From Adiantum capillus-veneris (lineage: Eukaryota; Streptophyta; Polypodiopsida; Polypodiales; Pteridaceae), in NCBI GenBank assembly GCA_014529385.2, contig CM043952.1, forward strand, positions 66,218,870 to 66,282,869: a DNA stretch of 64,000 nt, given 5' to 3'. The position numbers were made by a program, and so were the translations under genes. Numbering within the stretch: the first letter of the stretch is position 1; each line of letters begins with the position of its first letter. Of the stretch, positions 51,945 to 62,448 are shown piece after piece. Below the pieces are notes generated by a model. That model was given only the letters and a program-made list of their open reading frames with translations, had not been told where the DNA came from and ran no database searches.

Positions 51945-52149
51945 AATGGACAAACACAGAGATGCAGCATACATAGGCTTGGGAAGGGAAGCAGTCTATG
52001 AGGCCGAACCTAGGTAGATGGAGATGGCGACAAGCGCGAGAGGTTGATGGCGACACGCCATTTTGATTTTGATTTAGAATTACAAGATTCTCTTGGCATC
52101 ACAATGGGTAATTAATTAATGTTTGCAAAATGGACCCGGTAAATTGAAT
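51101..52149. other. Unassigned segment with GT/GA microsatellite
   Basis: No gene is recognised. TTTTTATAGGAATCATCGAAGATGCT (about 51,120) is matched in diverged form near 62,170 (TTTTTGTAGGAATCTCCAAGG), so part is a dispersed repeat. A compound GT/GA run lies at about 51,862-51,943. Confidence 0.5.
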
Positions 52150-52465
52150 GGAGAATTACCAACTTTTGTATTAAAAAAGCGGTAGCAAAAATAGTAAGAG
52201 GAGAAGCCATTTCTAAAGTCCATTTGTATTTTCTAGGGTGAAAAATTTAAACAGATTTTAGAAATAACTTTCTCCCTAGCTATTTATGCTAATTTCTTTA
52301 CATGTGGCTTGCACAAACCATCAATACGAAAACCATATGCAAAGTAGTAAGCACAAACAAAGGGCAAGCCGTTTCTAAAATAGTTTGCATTTTTAGGGTT
52401 AAAAATGCAAATGAAACTTAGAGACAACTTTCCATATTCTTGTTTGTGTTATCTACATGGCATAC
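52150..52465. repeat. Two further palindromic monomers
   Basis: TTCTAGGGTGAAAAATT (about 52,236) and TTTTTAGGGTTAAAAATGCA (about 52,396) mark two units 160 bp apart, with GCACAAACCATCAATA between. They belong to the same family as 11,868-12,654. Confidence 0.8.
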
Positions 52466-52729
52466 AACGAGTCTTACCATATATCGAGCGATATTTTCCA
52501 AGCGAACGAAAATCCGAGCAAATATTTATACGACCTCACACCTTCGACCAAGTTCTCAAGCAATGACGAACTGCAAAAAGTGTACGCGAGAGTTTATTTC
52601 AGAGGCACCCTAGTGTGACAAGGGACTTAGAAGCCATTCTAAAATAGGAAAGTAAATGGACCTTTTTGTCTGAAACTCTTCGATGTGTATAAAAATTAAA
52701 AAGAAGTGAGACTCTCTCTCAATGTTAGA

Positions 52730-52930
52730 AAAAACTCGGGATCTAGTGTATTTTAATCGACTAAAATTGTAAAATCTCAGCTAATTTTGAGCTTGTCTTT
52801 AAGAAAACCGGGAAATTTACACAAGTTTCAGTGTAATTACTGGCAAAAGATTTAAATTTTTGCCTAAAATCTGGGAGAAATCCAAGTTTGCCCTCATTTT
52901 CATCGATTAGGGAAAATGTATTTTTCTAGT
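52730..52930. repeat. Dispersed repeat, copy 1
   Basis: CTAAAATTGTAAAATCT-AGCTA ... GAGCTTG ... CTGGGAGAAAT ... TTAG-GAAAA matches the segment at about 60,610-60,760 in order with many substitutions and indels. The function is unknown; it is probably an old mobile element. Confidence 0.6.
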
Positions 52931-52933
52931 CCT

Positions 52934-52970
<37 letters not shown>

Positions 52971-53064
52971 AAAAAAAACTCTTTCTCAAAGGGTGTGCGT
53001 CAACGCGTGCGTAGACCTTTTTAGGGAGATTTTTTTTGAAAAAACACATTGAAGAGCTTTAAAA

Positions 53065-53116
<52 letters not shown>
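52931..53116. repeat. CT and GA microsatellites flanking a short hairpin
   Basis: A CT run (52,931-52,966) and a GA run (53,068-53,116) flank CTCAAAGGGTGTGCGTCAAC...CGTGCGTAGACCTTTTTAGG (about 52,986-53,026), a degenerate member of the hairpin family at 54.8-56.4 kb. Confidence 0.75.
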
Positions 53117-53120
<4 letters not shown>

Positions 53121-53194
53121 GAAGACTATATTCACTAAAACTCCATCCTACCAATCTCTCTCAATCTACTAGGTAGAATCTCACAAGATCCCAC

Positions 53195-53300
53195 CTCCTC
53201 ACATTAGTTGGGAACGTCGTTTGTTGTCTGTCACCTAAAGCTCGAGCTCGTGACCTACAAGGAACGAAGCGTGCATTGAGCTATCTCCCGTAAAGTGAAA
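53195..53300 (-). mobile_element. Probable tRNA-derived SINE head
   Basis: On the minus strand CGGGAGATAGCTCAATGCAC contains an A-box-like TAGCTCAATGC. About 30 bp on, TAGGTCACGAGCTCGAGC resembles a B box (GAGTTCGA-type). This arrangement matches the internal RNA polymerase III promoter of tRNA-derived plant SINEs. It does not fold as a tRNA gene with a proper acceptor stem as far as I can see. The 3' end was not located. Confidence 0.45.
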
Positions 53301-54845
53301 ATACAAGAGACAGAACGAGAGAGATTTGGCCTCCTCCCCCATGCCTTGACTCTACCTGTCCTACCTGCGTGGGTCTCACTATTGCAGGTTGGCAAGAGCT
53401 GCAGACGCAGTCTCTATCATCTTGTCTTATTCGCTCGTACTCATTCCCTGTCCATGCACTGCCCAACCTAGCATCGCGTTGCTTTGAGGCCTACAAGACC
53501 TTAATTACTTTTTATATTAAAAAATCCATTGCTAACTTGCTTCTGCACATGCGCTCCCTCCATGTCCGGTTGCCTACACACGTGTCCTCGTATGACACAA
53601 CCCTCTTTCATTTTCTTTTGCTTTTGTACATTTAGTGAGAAAAATTTCCCCTGGACTTTCCCATTTTCATTTAGATCAACCTGAGCATCTCCTGTTATTC
53701 CCATCAAAAGAAATGGAAAAAAGATTGTAGGGACATACTCACTAGTATTAGAGGGACATATTTGGGTGAATTGTACACAAATTAATTAATTAGACAAGCA
53801 GATTCGTTCTCAGAGTTTTGTGAAACTAAGTAGTCTTGCTGTGACCTAGTTCCCCGTGTCCTGGCTCCCTCCTGTGCCCCAGACACCTCGGATCTTGCAC
53901 CCTCTTTTGGCCATGCTCACTCGCCCTTCCAAGTTCCCACCCTCCGTCTCCTCGCCACTCTTGGAAGCTCTGCCTTAGGCGAGATCCTCTCTCTCTTTTA
54001 CATGCACCTTCGACCTCCTGCATGCTAGAAAGGGGAAGTGCGACACTCAGAAGCAAAATTGGTATGCGCATGCCTGTAGACAACCGCGCACCACACCATC
54101 CTCCGTGACTTGCCATGTCCCCTGAGTGACGTTCAGCTCTGGTCTACAGCACCAACCAGGTTTGCACACCATGCCCAAGTGAGGCATTGTCTCCCCTGCG
54201 CGAGCTTAATCCCTCATTTGTAGCACCGTACCAATGTCGCACGAGCTCATCGGGAGGCCTTTTTCGTCTTGTGATGCCTACCTCTAATATGTTGCACTGT
54301 GCGGCCTGCAAACAAATCACATCGAGCTTCACGCTTCCACCGACAAATCTCTCTCCCTCCACGCGGCAGCTCTACCAAATTATCCCTGATATTTTGATCA
54401 TAAATTCCCAAAATGCCCTTCAAATTTTCCAAAATTCTCAGAATACACCCCTCATTTTGAGATTAAATTTCTCCAAAGAAAGAATAACAATAACTTTTCA
54501 TAAGAAGACTATTGTCTATCAAATACAAGATGCTAAACCTGGAACTTGAGTTGGTTAAGTAGGCTTCGTCGATTTTGCAAGGTAATTAAGCACTCAAAAC
54601 GAAAATTTTAATGGTATTTTAAAATTTTTCACAAATTAGAGAGGTATTTTAGTTGGAAAAGGTGAGACCATTGTCTAACGGGCCTTGTCCTCCTTTCCCT
54701 TTCTTTTTGCATTTCATTAAACTTCTCATTTGTTCAATCCCCAAAAGCATCACCCGAGATACCCTTTAAAACAAACGAAAAAAAAAGATTATGGGGACAT
54801 ATTCACTTTGTATTCACTAGAGAAAAAAGAGATTGAGCTTTTTTA
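53301..54845. other. No gene recognised
   Basis: Moderately GC-rich DNA at 53,820-54,370 gives short frames on both strands (up to 120 codons at 54,187-54,549). None is recognisable and none is supported by a partner exon or domain. Confidence 0.5.
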
Positions 54846-54849
54846 ATAT

Positions 54850-55240
54850 TAAAAAAAAAAGCCTCTAAAGGATCTGCGCCGACGCAGATCCTTTAGGGAG
54901 GCTATTTTTAAAAAACTTCATCTTTTAAAACTCAATCCTTTAACATTGTATTCACTAAAATTCAATCCTTCTAAAGGGTACACTTTATACTCACTACAAT
55001 CCTTAAGGGGAGTTAAGCACGTTGTATTCACTTAAGGGGAGTTAAGCAGCTTGTATTCACTAAAACTCAATCTTTAAGGAGTTAAACACTTTGTATTCAC
55101 TACGAAAAACATAAAGTTTTTTTGTTAAAAAGCTTTGCTAAAGGATCCGAGTCGGAGAAAAAAGATTGAGTTTTTTTAATTATAAAAAAACCCTCCCTAA
55201 AGGATCTACGCCAACTCAAACCCTTTAGAGAGAGTTTTTT
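54850..55240. repeat. Hairpin cluster and TATTCACT minisatellite
   Basis: At 54,861-54,902 CCTCTAAAGGATCTGCG and CGCAGATCCTTTAGGGAGG form a near-perfect hairpin with a 4-base loop. Degenerate copies lie at about 55,130-55,165 and 55,185-55,235. Between them, GTATTCACT plus AAGGGGAGTTAAGCA repeats about every 35-40 bp (54,945-55,100). Poly-A and poly-T flank each hairpin. Confidence 0.85.
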
Positions 55241-55249
55241 TGTGAGACC

Positions 55250-56211
55250 GAAGCCTCTTGCATTGTGCAACCTATGAGGCCTTTGAGCTTGTGGGGACTC
55301 GAAGGGGGCATTGCTATAGGATAGGGTGCAAGTGTGTCTCTATTAGAGGATGTTGCATGGAGATCTCATGCCACAAAGTCTCAAGGGTGTGGGGTTGGGT
55401 AGACTTGTCTTCTTGTTGTTGCTTTTCCTTGTCTCCCCCATATTTTTTATCATACAAGAGGCATCATCTCTCTCGCCTCCTCGTTGAAAGGGTAAATGGA
55501 TGACCTGGCTATTGTTTCTTCACGGGATGTTCTCAGTTTTTCACTTCAGGTGTTCCTTGCTAGGGCAAGGCTCCCTTCTAATAGCCTGTGGTTTTGTCTT
55601 CAAGGTGAGTGTCAGCTCTGATCTTGGAGGATGTTGGTGCTTTTGATTGGCTAGCTTGTGATTCCAGCCTTGGTTGTGGGTTCGGCTCGGTTATTCATGG
55701 TGGTCTCGAGAGACTTTAAGCTCGGAGTGGTCTGCTTTTCTTTGCGGCGATGTAGGTGCTCTTGTCTGGATCTTGTTTAGTTGTTGCCCTTGGTGGTGGC
55801 TTTTGTCAGTCAAGCTATTACGTCGGCTCTATTTGGAGGTTCCCTCTAGGCGAGCAGTTTGTCGATGGAAGGGGCGTCGTCCTGGTGTGTGGCAACTATA
55901 GATGCCTCTACTGGTGATGGAATTTGTGGGCCCCTTCCTCTCGACATGCTATGTACATTAGTATTTTGTTTGTTCCGGGCTGGCTTCTCGTGTTCTAGAT
56001 AGTTTGTTAAGGGTCATCTATGGTCAAATGCTGGTTATCATAGTTGTTTATGTATTTGTCGGTTAGGCCTCCATGTAAAAGGTCATGATCTTATTGTTGT
56101 TCTGTTGTGCTACTACAATGCCATGGCTCATTTTGAGCATCGCTTTTTATGTAATTTTTTTTGCTACTTAATATATATACTACTCACTATTGTGAGTATT
56201 GAAAAAAAAAG
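55250..56211 (+). mobile_element. Probable LINE 3' region ending in poly(A)
   Basis: A G/T-rich segment with no stable frame ends TTAATATATATACTACTCAC, TATTGTGAGT, ATTG and then nine A (56,203-56,211). The ACTCAC-ATTGTGAGT hairpin plus poly(A) matches the minus-strand end at 7,451-7,500. No reverse-transcriptase motif is readable in the segment, so it would be a 5'-truncated copy. The left border is approximate. Confidence 0.45.
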
Positions 56212-56289
56212 TGAATAGTCTCCTCTCTCTTTCTCTCTCTTTGTACTAAATGTAAAAGTGAATACACATTTCTTTTCTAAAGCTCTTGT

Positions 56290-56345
56290 GCTATAATAAA
56301 AAAATTCCCTCAAAGGGTCTCCATCGGTGCAAGGAGATTTTTTTT
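56290..56345. repeat. Hairpin family member
   Basis: AAAAAAATTCCCTCAAAGGG, TCTCCATCGGTGCAAGGAGA, then poly-T: a degenerate copy of the hairpin at 54,861, again between A and T tracts. Confidence 0.6.
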
Positions 56346-56929
56346 AACTATACAATGAGAGAGAGCGAAAGCTAGATTGAATGACTACATCTGTTGTTAA
56401 TGCAACACCCTAAAATATTCACGATAGTCGGCTACTAATAAAGTTGACGCATGAGCAAAGAGTTGAAAAATACTAAGTTCTGCTATAATTAAGCAAAGAG
56501 GTGAAAAATAGTCAAATACATTGCAAAAGTAGGGGGGGAAGGGGGGGTTTTCCTGGAAGGTCAAGCACTAATGCATAGGAAGGCCTACAGACATCATATC
56601 AACAATGTGATTTTCACAAACTTACAAAATTCCTTTGGGGAATAGAAAATCTACGAGGTTTCTTTTATTTTATAGAAAAATACACAAGAAAGAACAAGCT
56701 CAAATGTCAGTCTTGCTAGCACATACCTCTTGCTTAGCATACCCATTCTTAAATTTAACCGTCATCTTTAGGAGATCTAGGAAAAATTTATTTAGTCTCT
56801 CAAGTGAAGAAATGAATGACTTGCAAAAATGAGTGACTTATAAGAACTCTTGGCTATGTGTGTTTTGATAAAGTGCCTCTCATTAACTCGCTCGATTTTA
56901 TCATCACTCTGCTCGGAGTTTGAGATTCC

Positions 56930-57130
56930 TCGCATACAACTTGCCCAAACTATCAATAGGTAAGTGTGGTAGCCATTCTCAAGTCTATTTGCATTTTTAT
57001 GTGATAAAAAAAAGTAAATGGACTTTGCATCCTGATTTCCCTCTTGCTATTTTTGCTTGCCACTTTGCATATGGTTTTCCCAAATCATCAATAGACACAA
57101 GAGAAAACCTTATACAAAGTGGCAAACGCA
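56930..57130. repeat. Orphan palindromic monomer
   Basis: ACTTGCCCAAACTATCAATA, TATTTGCATTTTTATGTGAT, TTGCCACTTTGCATATGG and CAAATCATCAATAGACAC reproduce the monomer at 11,868-12,654, about 4.5 kb beyond the last array copies. Confidence 0.75.
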
Positions 57131-57430
57131 TATCTAAATTATCATCTAAAACTCTAAACCTAACACGAAATTTAAACGTAAGTGTAAACTCTAAACTTCA
57201 TGCTAAACTTTACATTTAAATTTAAACTTTGAACTTACACTTAAACTCTAAAAAACTTTAAATTTAAATTTAAAGCTAAACCGTAAAACTAAATTTAAAC
57301 TTAAACCTAAACTGTAAAACTCAGTCTTGAACTAACACTAAATTTTAAACTCTAAATTTAACATTAAATTTAAACCTAAATATACATTTAAACTTAAATT
57401 TAATGCTAAACCTAAATAGCACTTAAATTT
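57131..57430. repeat. TAAAC/TTAAA-rich, G-poor tract
   Basis: About 300 bp are built from TAAACTCTAAA, TTTAAACTTAAACC and similar words, with very few G on the plus strand. The words resemble a decayed CCCTAAA telomere repeat, but no intact CCCTAAA occurs. I call it simple sequence of unknown origin. Confidence 0.7.
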
Positions 57431-57696
57431 AACTCCAATTTTTAAACAAAAAATGGAAAAAATTTGATAACAAAACAGAAACTAAAATTCTAAATTTTAA
57501 ACATAAAAGTAGCCATAAACAACTATAACTAACTAATAAAACAATCTTATAATCCTTGATAATTTAATTAATTTCACTAATCTAACAATGAATCAATGCA
57601 AAATTCTTTCTTTATTATTTTTTGGGAATTTTGTGTGTGTATGTGTTTGTATTCTATTATGTGTTTGCATATCTACACTATGTATGAATAAAGCTG

Positions 57697-57736
<40 letters not shown>

Positions 57737-58129
57737 CTTTGTGCACAACCACACACACACACACATAGGCGAAGCTTACTTGTAGTAAGTTTGGAAAAGA
57801 CAAACTCTATTTCTTCCTATGAATAGCTCAAAATGACCTTGTGCCTTGTTTAAAAAAAACTCCTTTGCGCAGCGTCCATATCATAGTTGATATTAGCGTC
57901 AGTATCATAGTCAATATTTGGCATGCATATATTGCCGCAAATATCAACATCAAAAAAGTGTCCCAAAAAGCATTGTTCTTTTTGTGTCGATAATTTGAAG
58001 AGCTCCTCTCCTCAAAGTTCTTGATTTTTTCAATAGCTACGATCACTTTCTTGCATTCTTGAATAACCTCTTTGAAGCTGGTTGTGATGAGAGGTCGTTT
58101 TCAAAGACTCGCACGTTCCTAGATCTCCA
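57431..58129. other. No gene; GT microsatellite
   Basis: A-rich DNA with a GT run at about 57,697-57,733. The minus-strand frame 57,828-58,046 (72 codons) is not recognisable. Confidence 0.5.
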
Positions 58130-58290
58130 GACTTACATGAAGTAGCAAAAACAGACAATTTACTTGTAGACAATTTACTTGTAGCTTAATAGTTCTTCAC
58201 AATGTTTCCTCCCAAGAGTAGGTCGTTCCTGAAGTACAAAATTGCTTGTATAGGAGTTCTTTTGGCCATACTCACAATAGTGAGTGGATA
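58130..58290 (-). repeat. Dispersed LINE-like repeat, copy 1
   Basis: The minus strand reads ILYFRNDLLLGGNIVKNY and carries the CCACTCACTATTGTGAGTAT hairpin at about 58,265-58,285. Copy 2 at about 58,930-59,030 reads IIFYKNDLILGEKIIKN. Conserved residues in both suggest an old coding sequence, perhaps LINE-derived. Confidence 0.4.
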
Positions 58291-58929
58291 TGCTATTTTA
58301 ACTCAACACAAAGTATATGTACAATGATCCTCAATCACAACTTGAGTCTTGAGGGAACAACCTTTCCACAAATAGGTTACTATGAGTATTAGATTTATGA
58401 AGGAAGTTACATTGGAGGGTCCAATGCATCAAACCTGAGCTGGTTTAGATATCTTAGATCTAGACTCTATAGCTCATATTATTCCATTGGAGAAGAACAC
58501 TCCCCTGATTTGTTCTCTACAACTCATATTATTCCATTGGAAAAGAACACTCCCCCTGATTTCTTGCACAAAATCTATGTACCTAGCTTACAAGAGGACC
58601 GTATGTAAGTTGTGATGGCTCCTAGCTTTCCATAGTTGCTTACAATACTAAGAGCGGGTAATTGGGGTGCAGACGCGGGCAGGTTTGGAAATACAACTAA
58701 CCCAAGCAGTAACTTTTGTGGTGCTTACTAGCATTGAGAATGAAGGCTTGAACAACTTGTTTCCACTCACCAGAGCTCCTCCTTTTCCCAATGGATGTTA
58801 TCACTTCCCTGCTTTACTGGATAACCTCATGAAAGCCAGTAGTAGAGAGGTTTCTTTCGAGACCTATTTCAAATGGCAAAAATGAACAATTTGTGTGTAG
58901 AAAAACAAGGCTCCATACCTGTTTAAAAT

Positions 58930-59340
58930 AGCAAAAGTGGACAATTTACGTGCAGATAAACAGGGCTTGGTTCTTTATAATCTTCTCTCCCAAGATTAGA
59001 TCGTTCTTGTAGAAAATAATCCTCTATGTCTTCTGGATCCATTTGCAGACTTTGCCTCCCATGCCACTTATAGTTGGCAATCTTTGAACAAGTGTGGAAG
59101 ATCTTCGCTTGCCACTTTGCAACCTGAGCACCTATCCACTGATCTGATTCCTCTGGTGAGAATCTTATTGTTGGTAGGAATAGTCCACCCATAGTACCTT
59201 CTATAGGAACATCGTCATCACAAGAGGCCACTGGGGGCTCCATATGTTATTGGTGACCATTCCCCACCTAGATTCTAGCCATTGCTTATGCCACTATTTA
59301 TTGAGGGGGGAGTTGCTTGTATAGGAGTTTTATCACACGA
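58930..59340 (-). repeat. Dispersed LINE-like repeat, copy 2
   Basis: Shares AGCAAAA--GACAATTTAC, TCCCAAGA-TAG-TCGTTC and TTGCTTGTATAGGAGTT with copy 1. The minus-strand frame 58,923-59,243 (106 codons: FSPEESDQWIGAQVAKWQAK) is not clearly any known domain. Confidence 0.4.
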
Positions 59341-60600
59341 GCTATGCAAAAGCTTTTCAAAAATACCAATTGAGAGGTGGAGGAGCTAATTTTACATAGG
59401 GTAAAGGGGCCAACTTAAGGCCACCCAAACGAGGCGGCAAATTGCTCTCTCTCTGGTGCACTGTTTTCATCTTGGGAGGATGCATTGGAGAGCTCAACAC
59501 AAGAACTATTGGGGAGAGAAGCCATGTTATGAATGATGAGACACAAAGAATGCACGAGGCGAAAAAAAATTCATACATGTCAAAAATAGCCGTGTATCAA
59601 AAGCCAACTAGGGGTAGAAAATGAGCCGATACGCCAACAAGGCTCGATGTCAAGATCCAATGGCGAGGAAGGTTTGATGCGTTGCGATTATTAGTCCAAC
59701 ACCGGCTTCTGGACGTCTCATCATTGGTGAAAAATTGGTTATAGTAATAGGGGCCAACAGGTTCCATGACCCAGTTTTTTATCGTCCCCTTTAGCCTCAT
59801 TCTCCTTTTGAAGAAATTATGTGGACTCCTTGTTGTTATTAGGACACAGGTACATATGTCAAGAAAAATGAGAAAAAAACATGGACCCCAATGAGACAAG
59901 TGTTTTGTTTATATGCAAGTGATTTTCAACGTAGTACTCTTGAGATTTTTTGTGTTTGTGGCAAAACAAAGTGCTTCAATAAAACTTTCAGATCATACAC
60001 AACACCTCCAAGGATGCAAAGCGCCAAGGATGCAAAGCCTTGAAGTTGGACCAATTTTTTTCAGATCACCTCCAAGAATGCAAAGCGCTTGAAGCTGGAC
60101 CAATTTTTTTCCTTGACCAAAGGAACTTTAGATTCACAAGTTTGAAATAGAGCATTGTCCACTTCACACGTCGAGAAAAACTTTCATTCGGTAATATTGC
60201 AATTTGCAAGGTGCTTGAACATTGCCCTCAACCGTGACGGTTGAAGCTCCGCCGAGCCTATTTCAAGTGTGGTATGCAATATGAGAGTGGGAGTGTGTGT
60301 CCTCTTCAAGCTAAGAAAAAAGAAAGTTGATAGAAACTTTTTTGGTGGCAAATCGAACAACACCTATATGAGGTGACACCGTACGTCTGTGAACGCCAAT
60401 AGATCACTTGGTCGGATTAGAATGGATGACCTTGGTCACCAAGGGTGAATGCTCAAACGACCAAGCTAGCTCCTTTGAACAAAGTTGGTAGAAGCTTAAA
60501 TTAGATTAACGCAAATAGGTCTCTATAATCTCAAATAATCTCTATAACATAAGTGAAGAGTGATAGTCCATGTTGGAAGAAGAAAGGGGGGGGGGGGGGG
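59341..60600. other. No gene recognised; poly-G at the end
   Basis: Short frames only. A direct repeat GATCA-ACCTCCAAGGATGCAA / CACCTCCAAGAATGCAAAGC lies at about 60,000-60,090. A 15-G run lies at 60,586-60,600. Confidence 0.5.
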
Positions 60601-60609
60601 TTTAATATA

Positions 60610-60790
60610 TTATTAACCAGCTAAAATCGCAAAATCTTGGCTAGATTTCGAGCTTGCTTTTGAAAAGAATAGGTAGAACTCAAATTTTAAAGTGTATACC
60701 GATAAATGCTTGGGAGAATTATAAGTTTTCCATTTTCCTCTCCCGTTAGAGAAAACGGCTTTGACAGAACATGAAAATGGAAAGTCAAAA
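60610..60790. repeat. Dispersed repeat, copy 2
   Basis: Diverged partner of 52,730-52,930 in the same orientation, beginning AACCAGCTAAAATCGCAAAA and ending at GTTAGAGAAAACGG. Confidence 0.6.
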
Positions 60791-61304
60791 GACTTCAATA
60801 TCTTTCTGTATAAGGGTTTGGCTAGGGTGCGTGCAATGAAATGGGAATTGATTCTACTCTTTAGAATTTGCGGACATGTAAGAGGCCCACCCCACCAAGG
60901 ATTTACAACGGCTTGAGGCACTACAACCACATGTGAAGTGGTTGTGCCTAGTGGCTACAAGGGTTCCAAGGGCAAGACACAAGCGCTATGGCCATTGTGA
61001 GAAGGTTTCCTAAAACAACGCAACGTCTCATAAACCAGAGATTGTACCTTATCGCACCGGAAAATAGAATCCTACGAGGACAACCGGTTGAATATGACAC
61101 AGATTCTAAGCGTCTACTTTGTAAAACAAGGAGACAAAGTAGTTGGAGAACATAGAGGGATGCTGTTGTTGTGAGCCAGTGCTCAAAAAAATTAAATTCA
61201 AAACATACAAGATCCCCTTCAGGGTAGATTTGAATAGGAAATGTTCCAAAATAGCCGGCATTTTTAGCAATTTAACTTTATTTTCCTAAAATTTTCAAGC
61301 AGAT

Positions 61305-61326
61305 CCCCCCCCCCCCCCCCCCCCCC
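61305..61326. repeat. Poly-C tract
   Basis: 22 consecutive C, followed by TCTCCTC. About 45 bp from the left end of the MITE at 61,370. Confidence 0.95.
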
Positions 61327-61369
61327 TCTCCTCAACTGGCTGTTTTGATTTATCAACAAGCTCAAGGCT

Positions 61370-61652
61370 AAGGCTATGGTCACGCAAGGCTTAGTTATCA
61401 ATTATTTGAACAAAGGAGCTTCATCCTTGGTCACACACAAAAAGGAGAATTAAATGAATAACTATGTCTACCTTTCTTAACTATGCCAAATTTGGCATAG
61501 TTGTGAAGCTCAAGGCATAGTTGGGAGGATGAATGAATAACTAAGCCTCTCATGACCTTTCAAGAGCCTTGCTTATTCATTTAATGCTATGTCTTGGCAT
61601 AGTTGGCATAGTTATCTATAATTGATAACTAAGACTTGTGTGATCATAGCCT
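61370..61652. mobile_element. MITE with internal AACTATGCC palindromes
   Basis: Terminal inverted repeats of about 35 bp: AGGCTATGGTCACGCAAGGC then TTAGTTATCAATTAT on the left, and the inverse of AGGCTATGATCACACAAGTC then TTAGTTATCAATTAT on the right. Flanks TAA and TAC could be a damaged 3-bp duplication of the PIF/Harbinger (Tourist) type. Inside, a perfect 24-bp palindrome (half AACTATGCCAAA, about 61,480-61,503) and more GGCATAGTT copies occur. No coding capacity. Confidence 0.75.
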
Positions 61653-62380
61653 ACGTTGAGGTACACTTTTATGCTGCAAGCCTGTGTGACTACTCCGAGA
61701 GCCTCTACAAGCATTGGGCAGAACGCAACCCTAATATCAAACTTTTAAAATATTTTTCATAGGTTATGCAAGTTCAAGTGAGGCACGCTAAAACATGTGT
61801 TATACCTTGTAAGATATTGCGTGTGAGAGACTAAGTCTTCATGAAAGATAATCTAACAAGAGCTAAAACATTGCAAGATCAATATGGTTTTTTTATTAGA
61901 GTTCTTTTGTATGTTGGGGTTCACCTTCCAAAATTACTTTTAGTTAGTGCATTCAGGAGGCACTTATAAAATACCCTAGCTTGTAATACGAGGGAAAAAA
62001 AATCCCCTAGCTTGTTGGCTTCCTCTCGATGATGCTTTTATTGTAGGTATGTAGGTATGGGTGGCTACTTTTCCACTCAAATCTATGTCGGGGTGGCTCC
62101 CCCTCTAGCTAGTTTTTGTGTTGCAAACAATTTAGAGTATGTCCCAACAATCTTTTTATCATTTGTTTTTGTAGGAATCTCCAAGGATGCTCGCATCGTT
62201 GTGAGGAGAAAAGGGAGAGGATAAGATTCGTTGTCAAGAGGAAAAGTAAAAAATGAAATAAATGAGATATGTTTTCAATGTTTTGGTCTACACGTGTGGT
62301 CATTTTGGGCTTTTTTGAAGACGTTAGTATATCATTTCATTTCATTTTTCACATTCCTGCTGCTGTGCGTAGGCAGACTC
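61653..62380. other. No gene; short repeat shared with 51.1 kb
   Basis: TTTTTGTAGGAATCTCCAAGG at about 62,166 matches about 51,120. Nothing else is recognisable. Confidence 0.5.
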
Positions 62381-62384
62381 ACTC

Positions 62385-62446
<62 letters not shown>
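62381..62446. repeat. (CT)n microsatellite
   Basis: A CT run of about 65 bp followed by CGCGTGCGCACACACA. As at 51,862-51,943, a GC-alternating GCGCGTG/CGCGTGCG motif abuts a dinucleotide repeat. Frames crossing it are repeat artefacts. Confidence 0.95.

Positions 62447-62448
<2 letters not shown>

Noticed and set aside
53240-53300. tRNA gene on the minus strand
   Set aside because: A- and B-box-like motifs are present but no acceptor stem or anticodon arm could be built; a SINE head fits better.
57131-57430. Interstitial telomere
   Set aside because: No intact CCCTAAA or TTTAGGG unit and no 7-bp period that I can follow.
58923-59243. 106-codon minus-strand frame as a LINE reverse transcriptase domain
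   Set aside because: Only a short stretch resembles the shared repeat; the rest has no recognisable polymerase motif, so it is listed only as a dispersed repeat.
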